From NCBI GenBank assembly GCA_025936615.1, contig JAICSZ010000185.1:1-5146 (forward strand): a stretch of DNA of 5,146 nt, written 5' to 3'. The position numbers were made by a program, and so were the translations under genes. Under the pieces are notes generated by a model. It was not told the DNA's origin. It made no database searches and worked only from the letters and a program-made list of their open reading frames with translations. Shown here piece by piece: positions 1 to 5,146 of this stretch (position 1 is its first letter; every line of letters starts with the position of its first letter). The DNA comes from Pedococcus sp. (GTDB lineage: Bacteria; Actinomycetota; Actinomycetes; Actinomycetales; Dermatophilaceae).

Positions 1-438
1 AGTGTTGGCGAGGCGGAACCCGTGCTTCTCGGCGAACCGGCGGTAGGGGTGGTCCGCACGCCTGGCGAACGGGTAGGCCGTCTCCATGACCAGGTCGGTG
101 CGGTGGTCCGCACGGCAGATGGACACCAGCTCGGCCAGGACTGCTGCCCCAATGCCGCGGCGGCGACGCTCCGGCTCCACCCAGGGGATGAGCCACGACA
201 GGTGGAGGTTGTCCCGCGTGGCGGAGAAGGCGATTCCCGCCCCGACGACCTCGTCACCATCAAGCGCGACCACCGCGTCCTTGCGCTCCATCGGGTCGTC
301 GTCGGTGAGCTCGATCCGAAGCTCGTCGAGGGTCCAGTTGGCGGCGTAGGGCCGCTCGAACCGCTCGGCTGCGTCGCCGATGGCGTGGAACCGTGCGAGC
401 TCCGCATCGTCGTGCGGGTCGAGCCGGCGGATCTCCAT
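1..438 (-). CDS. GNAT-family N-acetyltransferase, N-terminal part (cut by window edge)
   Basis: The first 146 residues of a Gcn5-related N-acetyltransferase are visible; the frame is still open at base 1, so the C-terminus lies outside the window. The fold signature is clear: a beta strand ending in an acidic EVVGAG turn (about residues 63-68), the strand HLSWLIPWVEP (79-89), then the acetyl-CoA pyrophosphate-binding loop RRRRGIGAAVL (91-101), which fits the family R/Q-x-x-G-x-G/A motif. YRRFAEKHGFRLANT (132-146) resembles the end of one GNAT domain, so the full protein may be a single domain with a tail or a two-domain acetyltransferase. Family knowledge says it transfers acetyl from acetyl-CoA to an amine; the substrate cannot be told. 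ATG at 438 is chosen because it gives the full N-terminal strand MEIRRLDPHD; another ATG at 443 is out of frame. No clear Shine-Dalgarno precedes it. It follows the flavoprotein gene by 48 nt and could be its operon partner or have its own promoter. Confidence 0.88.
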   Translation of the reverse strand, partial: MEIRRLDPHDDAELARFHAIGDAAERFERPYAANWTLDELRIELTDDDPMERKDAVVALDGDEVVGAGIAFSATRDNLHLSWLIPWVEPERRRRGIGAAVLAELVSICRADHRTDLVMETAYPFARRADHPYRRFAEKHGFRLANT

Positions 439-444
439 GTCATG

Positions 445-475
445 ACGGTAGGAGCCGGTCGAGCCTGTGCGCCAA
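445..475 (-). promoter_or_regulatory. Possible promoter for a leaderless GNAT mRNA
   Basis: On the minus strand, TACCGT (450-445) fits the actinobacterial TANNNT -10 pattern and ends 6 nt before the ATG at 438. TTGGCG (475-470) lies 19 nt upstream as a weak -35. That spacing would put the transcript start at or next to the ATG, which agrees with the missing Shine-Dalgarno. Both hexamers are poor and the spacer is long, so chance is a real alternative, as is simple read-through from the flavoprotein gene. Confidence 0.25.
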
Positions 476-486
476 TGGTTTTCGAC

Positions 487-2181
487 TCAGCCGGCGGTCC
501 CGCTGAGGTGGGCGTGGACCAGTGCGACGGCCGCGGCCCCCTCACCGCTCGCTGAGGCAACCCGCTTCATGGACCCCGAACGGATGTCTCCGGCGGCGAA
601 GATCCCGGGCACGGTGGTCTCGAGCGAGGCGGGCGGCCGCCCCTCGCGCCACAGCCCAATCGGCACGTCGCGCCCCGTGCAGATGTAGCCACCGGAGTCG
701 CGCACCACGTCGTCGGGCAGCCACTCGCCGTGCGGGTCGGCACCCAGCAGGAGGAACAGCCCGCCGGCGGCGACGCGCTCCGAGTCCTCAGGACCGGCCA
801 CCTCGAGCCACTCCAGCCGTCCGGTGCCGCCGCCCGCCACCACCTGGGCCGACGTGCGCACGGACACCACCGGGGTCGACTCGAGCTGGCGGACGAGGTA
901 GTCCGACATCGTCTCCCGCAGGTGTGTCCGGCGGACCACGACGCTAACGCTGCGCGCGAAGTGGGCCAGGTGCAGGGCGGCCTGTCCGGCAGAGTTGCCG
1001 CCGCCGACGACGAAGACGTCGCGGCCCGTCATCTCGCGCGCTGCGCTGGTGGCGGCGCCGTAGTAGACGCCCAGGCCGACCAGCTCCTCCAGCTGGGCAA
1101 CCCCGAGGCGGCGGTAGGAGACGCCCGTGGCCACGAGCACCGCGCGGGCCAGCAGCTCGCCGTTCTCGGTGCGCACCCGGTGTGGCTCCCCCGGACCGGC
1201 GCTGGCCACGATGCCCTCGGCGCTCAGACCGGTGTAGATGCGCGCGCCGAACCTGGTCGCCTGGAACCGCGCGCGCTGCGCGAGTCGCATGCCCGAGATG
1301 CCGCGCGGGAAGCCGAGGTAGTTGCGGATCATGGAGCTGGTGCCCGCCTGGCCGCCCACAGCCTCGGACTCGATGACGACCGTGTCGAGCCCCTCGGAGG
1401 CGCCGTAGACGGCGGCGGCAAGACCGGCTGGACCGGACCCGATGACGAGCAGGTCGGAGGTGCTCGTGGTGTCGAGCGTCTCGGGCGAGCCGTAGACGAT
1501 CCGCGCCACGTCGCGGGCAGTGGCGCCGGAGATGACCCGCCCGGCCGCGCCGGACCACACGACGGGCAGCTCGGGTGGGCCACCGGTCTCCTCCCCTACC
1601 CGGCCGAGCACGATGCGGCCGACCTCGCTGTCGGGGGTGTAGCGGCTGTGGGAGATCCCCATCCGGTCGAGGAAGTCGACGATCCGCGACGCCTCCGCGG
1701 ATGCCGGCTCGTCGACGATCTTGACGTTGACGACGACCGGTTCGGCCGCGGTCCAGCCCCAGTCCGAGAGATACTCGGTCACGGCGGTGTGGAACTCCTC
1801 GTCGCGCGCACCGGTCGGGATCAGCAGGTAGGTGTCGATGCGTCCGTGGCCGAGGGCCTCCCGCAGCTTGGGCAGCATGTCGGAGTACTGGCCCCGGGCC
1901 GCCAGGCAGATCCGCCGCGCGGTCGGCACCGCGGCGGAGAGCTCGTCGAGCAGGTCCAGGCCGGCCTCGACGCCGGGCAGCGCCCACCCGACGCCGAGCA
2001 GCGCGACCGGCTGTCCGTCCTCGACGCATCCGGCCACCGCCTGCCGTGCCGTCTCGGCGCTGTCTGCGCAGCGGACGTCGTAGTCCCTTGCGTAGCGGGC
2101 GAACTCGCTGTCGACGGTCGCCAGGTGTTCAGGGGCGACCGCGAGCACCAGCGCGGGACGGCCGGGCTCCGGGGGCGTCAT
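487..2181 (-). CDS. Receiver-like/thioredoxin-like/thioredoxin-reductase-like FAD flavoprotein
   Basis: This 564-residue protein has three parts. Residues ~8-135 look like a response-regulator receiver, but the acidic pair is AVAPE (14-18), the phosphoacceptor position is Gly65 (GWALPG, 65-70), the usual Thr is Ala94 and the usual Lys is Ile121, so phosphotransfer is very unlikely. Residues ~147-231 resemble a thioredoxin/glutaredoxin fold without cysteines. Residues ~242-560 form a class-II pyridine nucleotide-disulfide oxidoreductase: FAD motif GSGPAG (248-253), GGQAGTSSMIRNYLGFP (276-292), NAD(P) motif GGGNSAG (393-399) followed by RR (417-418), and the second FAD motif VPGIFAAGDIR (524-534). 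The CxxC of thioredoxin reductase is replaced by YYGAATSAAREMTG (373-386). The architecture matches proteins usually named fused response regulator/thioredoxin-disulfide reductase, but that enzyme name is doubtful here. It is probably cytosolic: no signal peptide or membrane segment. ATG 2181 lies 6 nt after the kinase stop, so co-transcription is likely; no good Shine-Dalgarno is seen, suggesting translational coupling. Confidence 0.92.
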   Translation of the reverse strand: MTPPEPGRPALVLAVAPEHLATVDSEFARYARDYDVRCADSAETARQAVAGCVEDGQPVALLGVGWALPGVEAGLDLLDELSAAVPTARRICLAARGQYSDMLPKLREALGHGRIDTYLLIPTGARDEEFHTAVTEYLSDWGWTAAEPVVVNVKIVDEPASAEASRIVDFLDRMGISHSRYTPDSEVGRIVLGRVGEETGGPPELPVVWSGAAGRVISGATARDVARIVYGSPETLDTTSTSDLLVIGSGPAGLAAAVYGASEGLDTVVIESEAVGGQAGTSSMIRNYLGFPRGISGMRLAQRARFQATRFGARIYTGLSAEGIVASAGPGEPHRVRTENGELLARAVLVATGVSYRRLGVAQLEELVGLGVYYGAATSAAREMTGRDVFVVGGGNSAGQAALHLAHFARSVSVVVRRTHLRETMSDYLVRQLESTPVVSVRTSAQVVAGGGTGRLEWLEVAGPEDSERVAAGGLFLLLGADPHGEWLPDDVVRDSGGYICTGRDVPIGLWREGRPPASLETTVPGIFAAGDIRSGSMKRVASASGEGAAAVALVHAHLSGTAG

Positions 2182-2187
2182 GGAGGG

Positions 2188-3729
2188 TCAGCCGCCGGCG
2201 CGGGCATCGTCGTCGATGAGCCAGGAGTCGCCGTCCTTGACCAGGGTGAGGACATGGGTCTCGTCGGTGTCGTCGCCCCCGTCGCGCTTGAACTTCAGGT
2301 CGACCGTGACCGTGCCGGCCTTCGGGTCGGCCTTGGCGTTGTCGGTGTCGACCGACTTGAACTGGCTCCAGAACTGGTCGTACGCCTCGCGCCCGCCGGA
2401 CTTGTCCTGCATCGCAGGGGTGAGCTGAGCCCAGGTGGCGTCGCGCTTCTTGTCGTTCGTCACGTCGCGGTAGTAGCCCTGCACGAAGCGCTCCATGCTG
2501 CGCGCGTCCTGCGCGGATGCCTCGGTCGTCGTGGTGGTCGTGGTGGTGGTCGTGGACGTGGTGCTGCTCGAGGAGCTCGACGACGAGGAGGACGTCGAGG
2601 GTCGCGTGGACGCAGTGCTCGGCGGGGAGGTGGTGGAGCTGGTGGTCGACGGCCCCGGCGTCCCAACGGAGTTCGCGCGGTAGAGCGCGTAGCCGAGAGC
2701 GGCCAGAGCAGCGACGAGCAGGATGATGACGATGGGCACCCACGGACTGGTGCGTCGCCGTTGCGGGTCGCCAGGAGCCTGCAGAGGGTATGCCGCGGGG
2801 CCGGCCGCCGCGGCTGGTGCGGGGTCTACTGGCTCGAGTCGTTGCGTCCCCGCGAGACCCTCGGGGATCACCTCGGTGGCGGCCGGGTCGACGGCGAGCG
2901 CAGCTCCGGCCGGGAGCGCCAGAGTCGTGTCACCGTGGGCGATCGCGTCCAGCCGCCGTGCGGCCGTCGCCATGTCCCAGCGTCGCTGCGGGTCGGGGTC
3001 CATCATCGCCCGGATGGCACCGGCGAGGGGGCCGGCCTGCTCCATCGGCCGCGCATGCCCGGCGGCGATGTTCTGCAGGGTGGCGAGGGGGTTGGGCTGC
3101 GCCTCGTAGGCGCCCTGTCCCTCGACGGCGTAGTAGAGGGTGGCGCCGAGCGCCCACACGTCCGACGCGGAGGTCGGGTTGCCACCACGCGCCAGCTCGG
3201 GCGCGAGGTAGCTGGGGGTGCCGGTCATGAACCCGGTCTGCGTCAGCTGGTCGTCGGCATGCGCGCGGGCGATCCCGAAGTCGCTGATCTTGGGCACGCC
3301 ACCGCGCGAGAGCAGGATGTTGCCCGGCTTGATGTCGCGGTGCACGATGCCCCGCTCGTGCGCCCTCGCCAGCGCACCGGCGACCGCGGCACCGATCGCC
3401 GCGACCTGTTGCGGCGCCAGCCCCCCGGCCTGCCGGGCCGCCTCGGCGAGCGTCTGGTTCTCGACGTACTCCATGACGAGCCAGTGCGAGTCGTCCTCGT
3501 CGAGGATGTCGTAGACGCCGACCGCATTGGGGTGGTTGAGCGAGGCGGCGATCCGGGCCTCGCGCATGGCCCGCGCCGCGGCGGCGGGCTCACCCGGCAG
3601 GGCGCCGATCTGCTTGACGGCCACCTCGCGGTCCAGGACGGTGTCGCGGCACAGCCAGACGGTGCCCATGCCACCGCGCCCGACGGCCCGCATCACCTCA
3701 TAGCGTCCGCCGATCACCTGGGGGTCCAC
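2188..3729 (-). CDS. Membrane Ser/Thr protein kinase, Pkn type, with extracytoplasmic domain
   Basis: This 513-residue kinase has all catalytic elements: glycine loop GRGGMGTVW (17-25), ATP-binding Lys39 (AVKQ), helix-C Glu57, HRDIKPGN (130-137) with catalytic Asp132, DFG (150-152), APE (176-178) and DVWALG (190-195). The activation loop carries TQT (163-165), matching the paired threonines autophosphorylated in PknB-type kinases. An Ala/Pro-rich linker (~264-325) leads to QRRR (323-326) and one membrane helix (~330-350), placing the kinase domain in the cytoplasm. Outside lie a Ser/Thr-rich stalk (~356-402) and a domain of about 110 residues (404-513) with a tryptophan/aromatic-rich NTF2-like look (my inference). 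There are no PASTA repeats, so it is not a PknB cell-wall kinase. The start is GTG at 3729, supported by GGAAGGA 10 nt upstream and by the intact first strand; the next Met (13) would cut into the fold. It is followed after 6 nt by the flavoprotein gene. The ligand is unknown. Confidence 0.96.
   Translation of the reverse strand: MDPQVIGGRYEVMRAVGRGGMGTVWLCRDTVLDREVAVKQIGALPGEPAAAARAMREARIAASLNHPNAVGVYDILDEDDSHWLVMEYVENQTLAEAARQAGGLAPQQVAAIGAAVAGALARAHERGIVHRDIKPGNILLSRGGVPKISDFGIARAHADDQLTQTGFMTGTPSYLAPELARGGNPTSASDVWALGATLYYAVEGQGAYEAQPNPLATLQNIAAGHARPMEQAGPLAGAIRAMMDPDPQRRWDMATAARRLDAIAHGDTTLALPAGAALAVDPAATEVIPEGLAGTQRLEPVDPAPAAAAGPAAYPLQAPGDPQRRRTSPWVPIVIILLVAALAALGYALYRANSVGTPGPSTTSSTTSPPSTASTRPSTSSSSSSSSSSTTSTTTTTTTTTTEASAQDARSMERFVQGYYRDVTNDKKRDATWAQLTPAMQDKSGGREAYDQFWSQFKSVDTDNAKADPKAGTVTVDLKFKRDGGDDTDETHVLTLVKDGDSWLIDDDARAGG
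2524..2598 (-). repeat. Low-complexity tract coding an unbroken Ser/Thr run in the kinase stalk
   Basis: Seventy-five bases encode residues 378-402 of the kinase, all serine or threonine: mostly Ser first, then mostly Thr. The codons are mixed (TCC, TCG, AGC for Ser; ACC, ACG for Thr), so it is not a pure trinucleotide array, though it could still change length by slippage. It sits just outside the membrane helix and likely forms an extended stalk. In actinobacteria such tracts may be O-mannosylated; that is inference. Confidence 0.85.
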
Positions 3730-3739
3730 GTCGTGGTCG

Positions 3740-3746
3740 TCCTTCC
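3740..3746 (-). promoter_or_regulatory. Ribosome binding site of the kinase gene
   Basis: GGAAGGA on the minus strand lies 10 nt before the GTG at 3729. It is the clearest Shine-Dalgarno in the window and supports the GTG start. It also shows that the kinase message has a real 5' leader rather than being leaderless. Confidence 0.7.
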
Positions 3747-3762
3747 GGTTGGGTCGGCCCTC

Positions 3763-3768
3763 ACCCTA
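3763..3768 (-). promoter_or_regulatory. Candidate -10 box upstream of the kinase
   Basis: TAGGGT on the minus strand fits TANNNT and would give a leader of about 30 nt containing the Shine-Dalgarno. No good -35 is found at 17-18 nt; the best is CTGCCC. If this promoter is real, the palindromes at 3795-3863 lie upstream of it, where an activator or repressor could bind. Confidence 0.3.
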
Positions 3769-3789
3769 TGACGGCCGCTTGTCCCGGGC

Positions 3790-3868
3790 AGCCCCCGAAC
3801 CTTCGGCCACGGTCAGACCTGCTGGCGAACGTTCACCGTGACAACGAACCTTGGGCGAAGGTTGGGCT
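3790..3868 (-). other. Possible long-range RNA stem between meaB and the kinase gene
   Basis: If transcribed on the minus strand, AGCCCAACCTTCG (3868-3856) can pair with CGAAGGTT plus GGGCT (3805-3790), giving 8 bp, a 3-nt bulge and 5 more bp. Inside, CACGGT (3840-3835) can pair with ACCGTG (3813-3808). The outer stem competes with the local hairpin AACCTT/AAGGTT (3863-3847). No U-run follows, so it is not a standard intrinsic terminator. It could be a structured 3' end of the meaB message or a leader of the kinase message, or only a by-product of the repeated palindromes. Confidence 0.3.
3795..3863. promoter_or_regulatory. Cluster of three palindromic CGAAC(C/G)TT elements, possible operator
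   Basis: Three related palindromes lie between meaB and the kinase gene: CCGAACCTTCGG (3795-3806, arms CCGAA/TTCGG), GAACGTTC (3827-3834, perfect) and AACCTT-GGGCG-AAGGTT (3847-3863). CGAAC begins each unit on the plus strand at 3796, 3826 and 3845. The centres of the first two are 30 bp apart, close to three helical turns. Similar short motifs clustered in a non-coding stretch suggest an operator for a dimeric regulator of the kinase operon. The regulator is unknown. The spacing of the half-sites does not fit the CGAAC-N4-GTTCG layout of the Gram-positive LexA box. Confidence 0.45.
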
Positions 3869-3891
3869 CGCCGAGGAGGCCGGGAGGGCAC

Positions 3892-4854
3892 TCAGCCGAG
3901 TGCGGCCACCACCTGGTCGGCGGCGGCATACGGGTCGTTGGCCCCGTCCACCACCTGCGCGGCGAGCTCGTCCACGCCCTGGCCGTGCCGCAGGTCAGCC
4001 ATCCTCGCGCGCAGCTGCTGCAGCGCGATCGACTCGATCTCGTCGCCCGCGCGGCGCACGCGGCGCTCGCGCAGGGTGCCGGTGCGCTCCATCCAGGCCG
4101 TGTGCTTGTCGATCGCCTCCAGCACCTCCTCGATGCCTCGACCTTCGGCCGCAACGGTCTTCACGACCGGTGGACGCCACAGACCGGGCTCGGTGCGGTC
4201 GCCGAGGCTGATCATGTGCCGGATGTCGCGCACCGTGGCGTCGGCGCCCTCGCGGTCGGCCTTGTTGACCACGAACACGTCACCGACCTCGAGGATGCCC
4301 GCCTTGGCAGCCTGGATGCCGTCGCCCATGCCGGGGGCGAGCAGCACGATCGTGGTGTCGGCGAGGCCCGCGACCTCGACCTCGGACTGGCCCACCCCGA
4401 CCGTCTCCACGAGGACGACGTCGCACCCCGCCGCGTCGAGCACCCGCAGCGCCTGCGGCGTGGTCCAGGCCAGCCCGCCGAGGTGACCGCGGCTGGCCAT
4501 CGAGCGGATGTAGACCTCGGGGTCGAGCGCGTGGTCCTGCATCCGGACCCGGTCACCGAGCAGCGCGCCTCCGGAGAACGGCGAGGACGGGTCGACGGCC
4601 AGCACGCCGACTCGCCTGCCCTGCGCACGGTAGGCCGCCACGAGCGCGTTCGTGGACGTGGACTTGCCGACGCCCGGGCTGCCCGTGATGCCGATGACGT
4701 GGGCGTTCCCGGTGAGCGGGGCGAGCGCGGCCATCACCTCACGCAGCGCCGGGTGGGCGTCCTCGACGAGCGAGATCAGCCGGGCGACGGCGCGAGGCGA
4801 GCCTGCCCTGGCCGACTCGACCAGGGCAGGGACGTCGACGGTGCGGGGCGCCAA
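3892..4854 (-). CDS. meaB: Methylmalonyl-CoA mutase-associated GTPase MeaB
   Basis: This 320-residue protein has the usual MeaB/ArgK (human MMAA) length and motifs. A helical N-terminus (~8-48) precedes the G domain: Walker [10 protein letters not shown] (58-66), [17 protein letters not shown] (86-102), switch region [12 protein letters not shown] (117-128), Walker-B-like [10 protein letters not shown] (149-158) and the guanine motif NKAD (197-200). The C-terminal part (~250-320) matches the dimerisation arm of the family. MeaB uses GTP to gate cobalamin loading and to protect adenosylcobalamin-dependent methylmalonyl-CoA mutase, in the cytosol, in the pathway between propionyl-CoA and succinyl-CoA. 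The mutase genes are not in the window. The start is TTG at 4854; no ATG or GTG lies between it and Met41, and starting there would remove the N-terminal helices. It begins 4 nt after the thiolase stop with no clear Shine-Dalgarno, so translational coupling is likely. Older ArgK names (arginine transport kinase) for this family are misleading. Confidence 0.97.
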   Translation of the reverse strand: MAPRTVDVPALVESARAGSPRAVARLISLVEDAHPALREVMAALAPLTGNAHVIGITGSPGVGKSTSTNALVAAYRAQGRRVGVLAVDPSSPFSGGALLGDRVRMQDHALDPEVYIRSMASRGHLGGLAWTTPQALRVLDAAGCDVVLVETVGVGQSEVEVAGLADTTIVLLAPGMGDGIQAAKAGILEVGDVFVVNKADREGADATVRDIRHMISLGDRTEPGLWRPPVVKTVAAEGRGIEEVLEAIDKHTAWMERTGTLRERRVRRAGDEIESIALQQLRARMADLRHGQGVDELAAQVVDGANDPYAAADQVVAALG

Positions 4855-4858
4855 GCGG

Positions 4859-5146
4859 TCAGGCCTGCGCGTCGGTCTTGGGCACGCGGACGATCAGGGC
4901 ATCGCCCTGGCCGCCGCCACCGCACAGCGCGGCCGCGCCGACGCCGCCACCACGGCGGCCCAGCTCGAGCGCGAGGTGCAGGGCCAGCCGGGCGCCGGAC
5001 ATGCCGATCGGGTGGCCGAGCGCGATGGCACCGCCGTTGACGTTGACCTTGTCGAGGTCGATGCCGAGCTCCTTGGCGGAGGCCAGCCCGACGGCGGCGA
5101 ACGCCTCGTTGATCTCGACGAGGTCGAGGTCGTCAGGGCTGATCCC
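4859..5146 (-). CDS. Acetyl-CoA C-acetyltransferase (thiolase), C-terminal part
   Basis: The last 95 residues of a thiolase are present; the first roughly 300 lie beyond the window edge. In order along the fragment: VEINEAFA (10-17), the [19 protein letters not shown] block (35-53) with the catalytic His45 of GHP, and [14 protein letters not shown] (73-86) with the active-site Cys75 that acts as general acid/base. These are thiolase signatures 2 and 3. The nucleophilic Cys of signature 1 is outside the window. The short loops and the CGGGGQG ending fit the biosynthetic/degradative acetoacetyl-CoA thiolase group (AtoB-like), which condenses two acetyl-CoA or cleaves acetoacetyl-CoA; a longer-chain 3-ketoacyl-CoA thiolase cannot be excluded from this fragment. 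The stop is 4 nt before meaB, an arrangement that ties it to acyl-CoA metabolism together with the mutase chaperone. Confidence 0.95.
   Translation of the reverse strand, partial: GISPDDLDLVEINEAFAAVGLASAKELGIDLDKVNVNGGAIALGHPIGMSGARLALHLALELGRRGGGVGAAALCGGGGQGDALIVRVPKTDAQA

Noticed and set aside
22..555. A 177-codon open frame on the plus strand opposite the GNAT gene
   Set aside because: The minus-strand frame has the GNAT acetyl-CoA loop and a sensible start; the plus-strand frame has no motif and overlaps the end of the flavoprotein gene.
2524..2598. Trinucleotide-like repeat as a CRISPR or intergenic microsatellite
   Set aside because: It lies in frame inside the kinase gene, encodes a Ser/Thr stalk and has no spacers; the codons are mixed.
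730..3771. A 1013-codon open frame on the plus strand, antisense to the kinase and flavoprotein genes
   Set aside because: Its translation is Arg/Gly/Val/Asp/Ala-rich without any recognisable domain, and it runs exactly opposite two genes with complete, family-typical motifs. Long antisense frames are expected in GC-rich DNA because stop codons are rare.
3796..3853. LexA/SOS box suggested by repeated CGAAC
   Set aside because: The Gram-positive LexA site needs CGAAC-N4-GTTCG; none of the half-sites here has that spacing, so SOS control is not supported.
3847..3863. AACCTT/AAGGTT hairpin as an intrinsic terminator of meaB
   Set aside because: The stem is only 6 bp, half AT, and is not followed by a U-run on the minus strand.
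3838..5040. A 400-codon open frame on the plus strand opposite meaB and the thiolase
   Set aside because: It is a mirror of strongly supported genes, ends in a low-complexity Arg/Gly-rich tail and shows no domain.

Overview
The window is GC-rich (roughly 70 %) and gene-dense, and every gene lies on the minus strand, so genes are read from high to low coordinates. The GTG and TTG starts, the Pkn-type Ser/Thr kinase, the receiver/thioredoxin-reductase fusion and the thiolase-meaB pair all point to an actinomycete chromosome. A Nocardioidaceae-like or other Propionibacteriales host is a guess from recalled family resemblance, not something the sequence proves.

Layout in transcription order. (1) 5146-4859: the last 95 residues of an acetyl-CoA C-acetyltransferase, whose N-terminus is outside the window. 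(2) 4854-3892: complete MeaB, the G-protein chaperone of methylmalonyl-CoA mutase, starting on TTG only 4 nt after the thiolase stop. These two form an acyl-CoA/propionate metabolism unit. (3) 3891-3730: a 162-nt intergenic region, the longest non-coding stretch here. It holds three palindromic CGAAC(C/G)TT-type elements, a possible long-range stem, a weak -10 box and a good Shine-Dalgarno sequence. (4) 3729-2188: a complete one-pass membrane Ser/Thr protein kinase with a Ser/Thr-only stalk and a small extracytoplasmic domain. (5) 2181-487: a 564-residue flavoprotein (receiver-like + thioredoxin-like + thioredoxin-reductase-like), starting 6 nt after the kinase stop. (6) 438-1: the first 146 residues of a GNAT acetyltransferase, 48 nt further on and cut by the window edge.

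The thiolase/MeaB pair is ordinary central metabolism. The kinase/flavoprotein pair is the most interesting part. The close spacing suggests one transcript. The flavoprotein keeps its FAD and NAD(P) sites but has lost the receiver phosphorylation residues and has no CxxC cysteines, so it looks more like a pyridine-nucleotide or redox sensor or scaffold than a disulfide reductase. A membrane kinase co-expressed with such a protein could be a signalling module; that link is inference from gene order. No tRNA, rRNA, mobile element, CRISPR array or convincing intrinsic terminator was seen.
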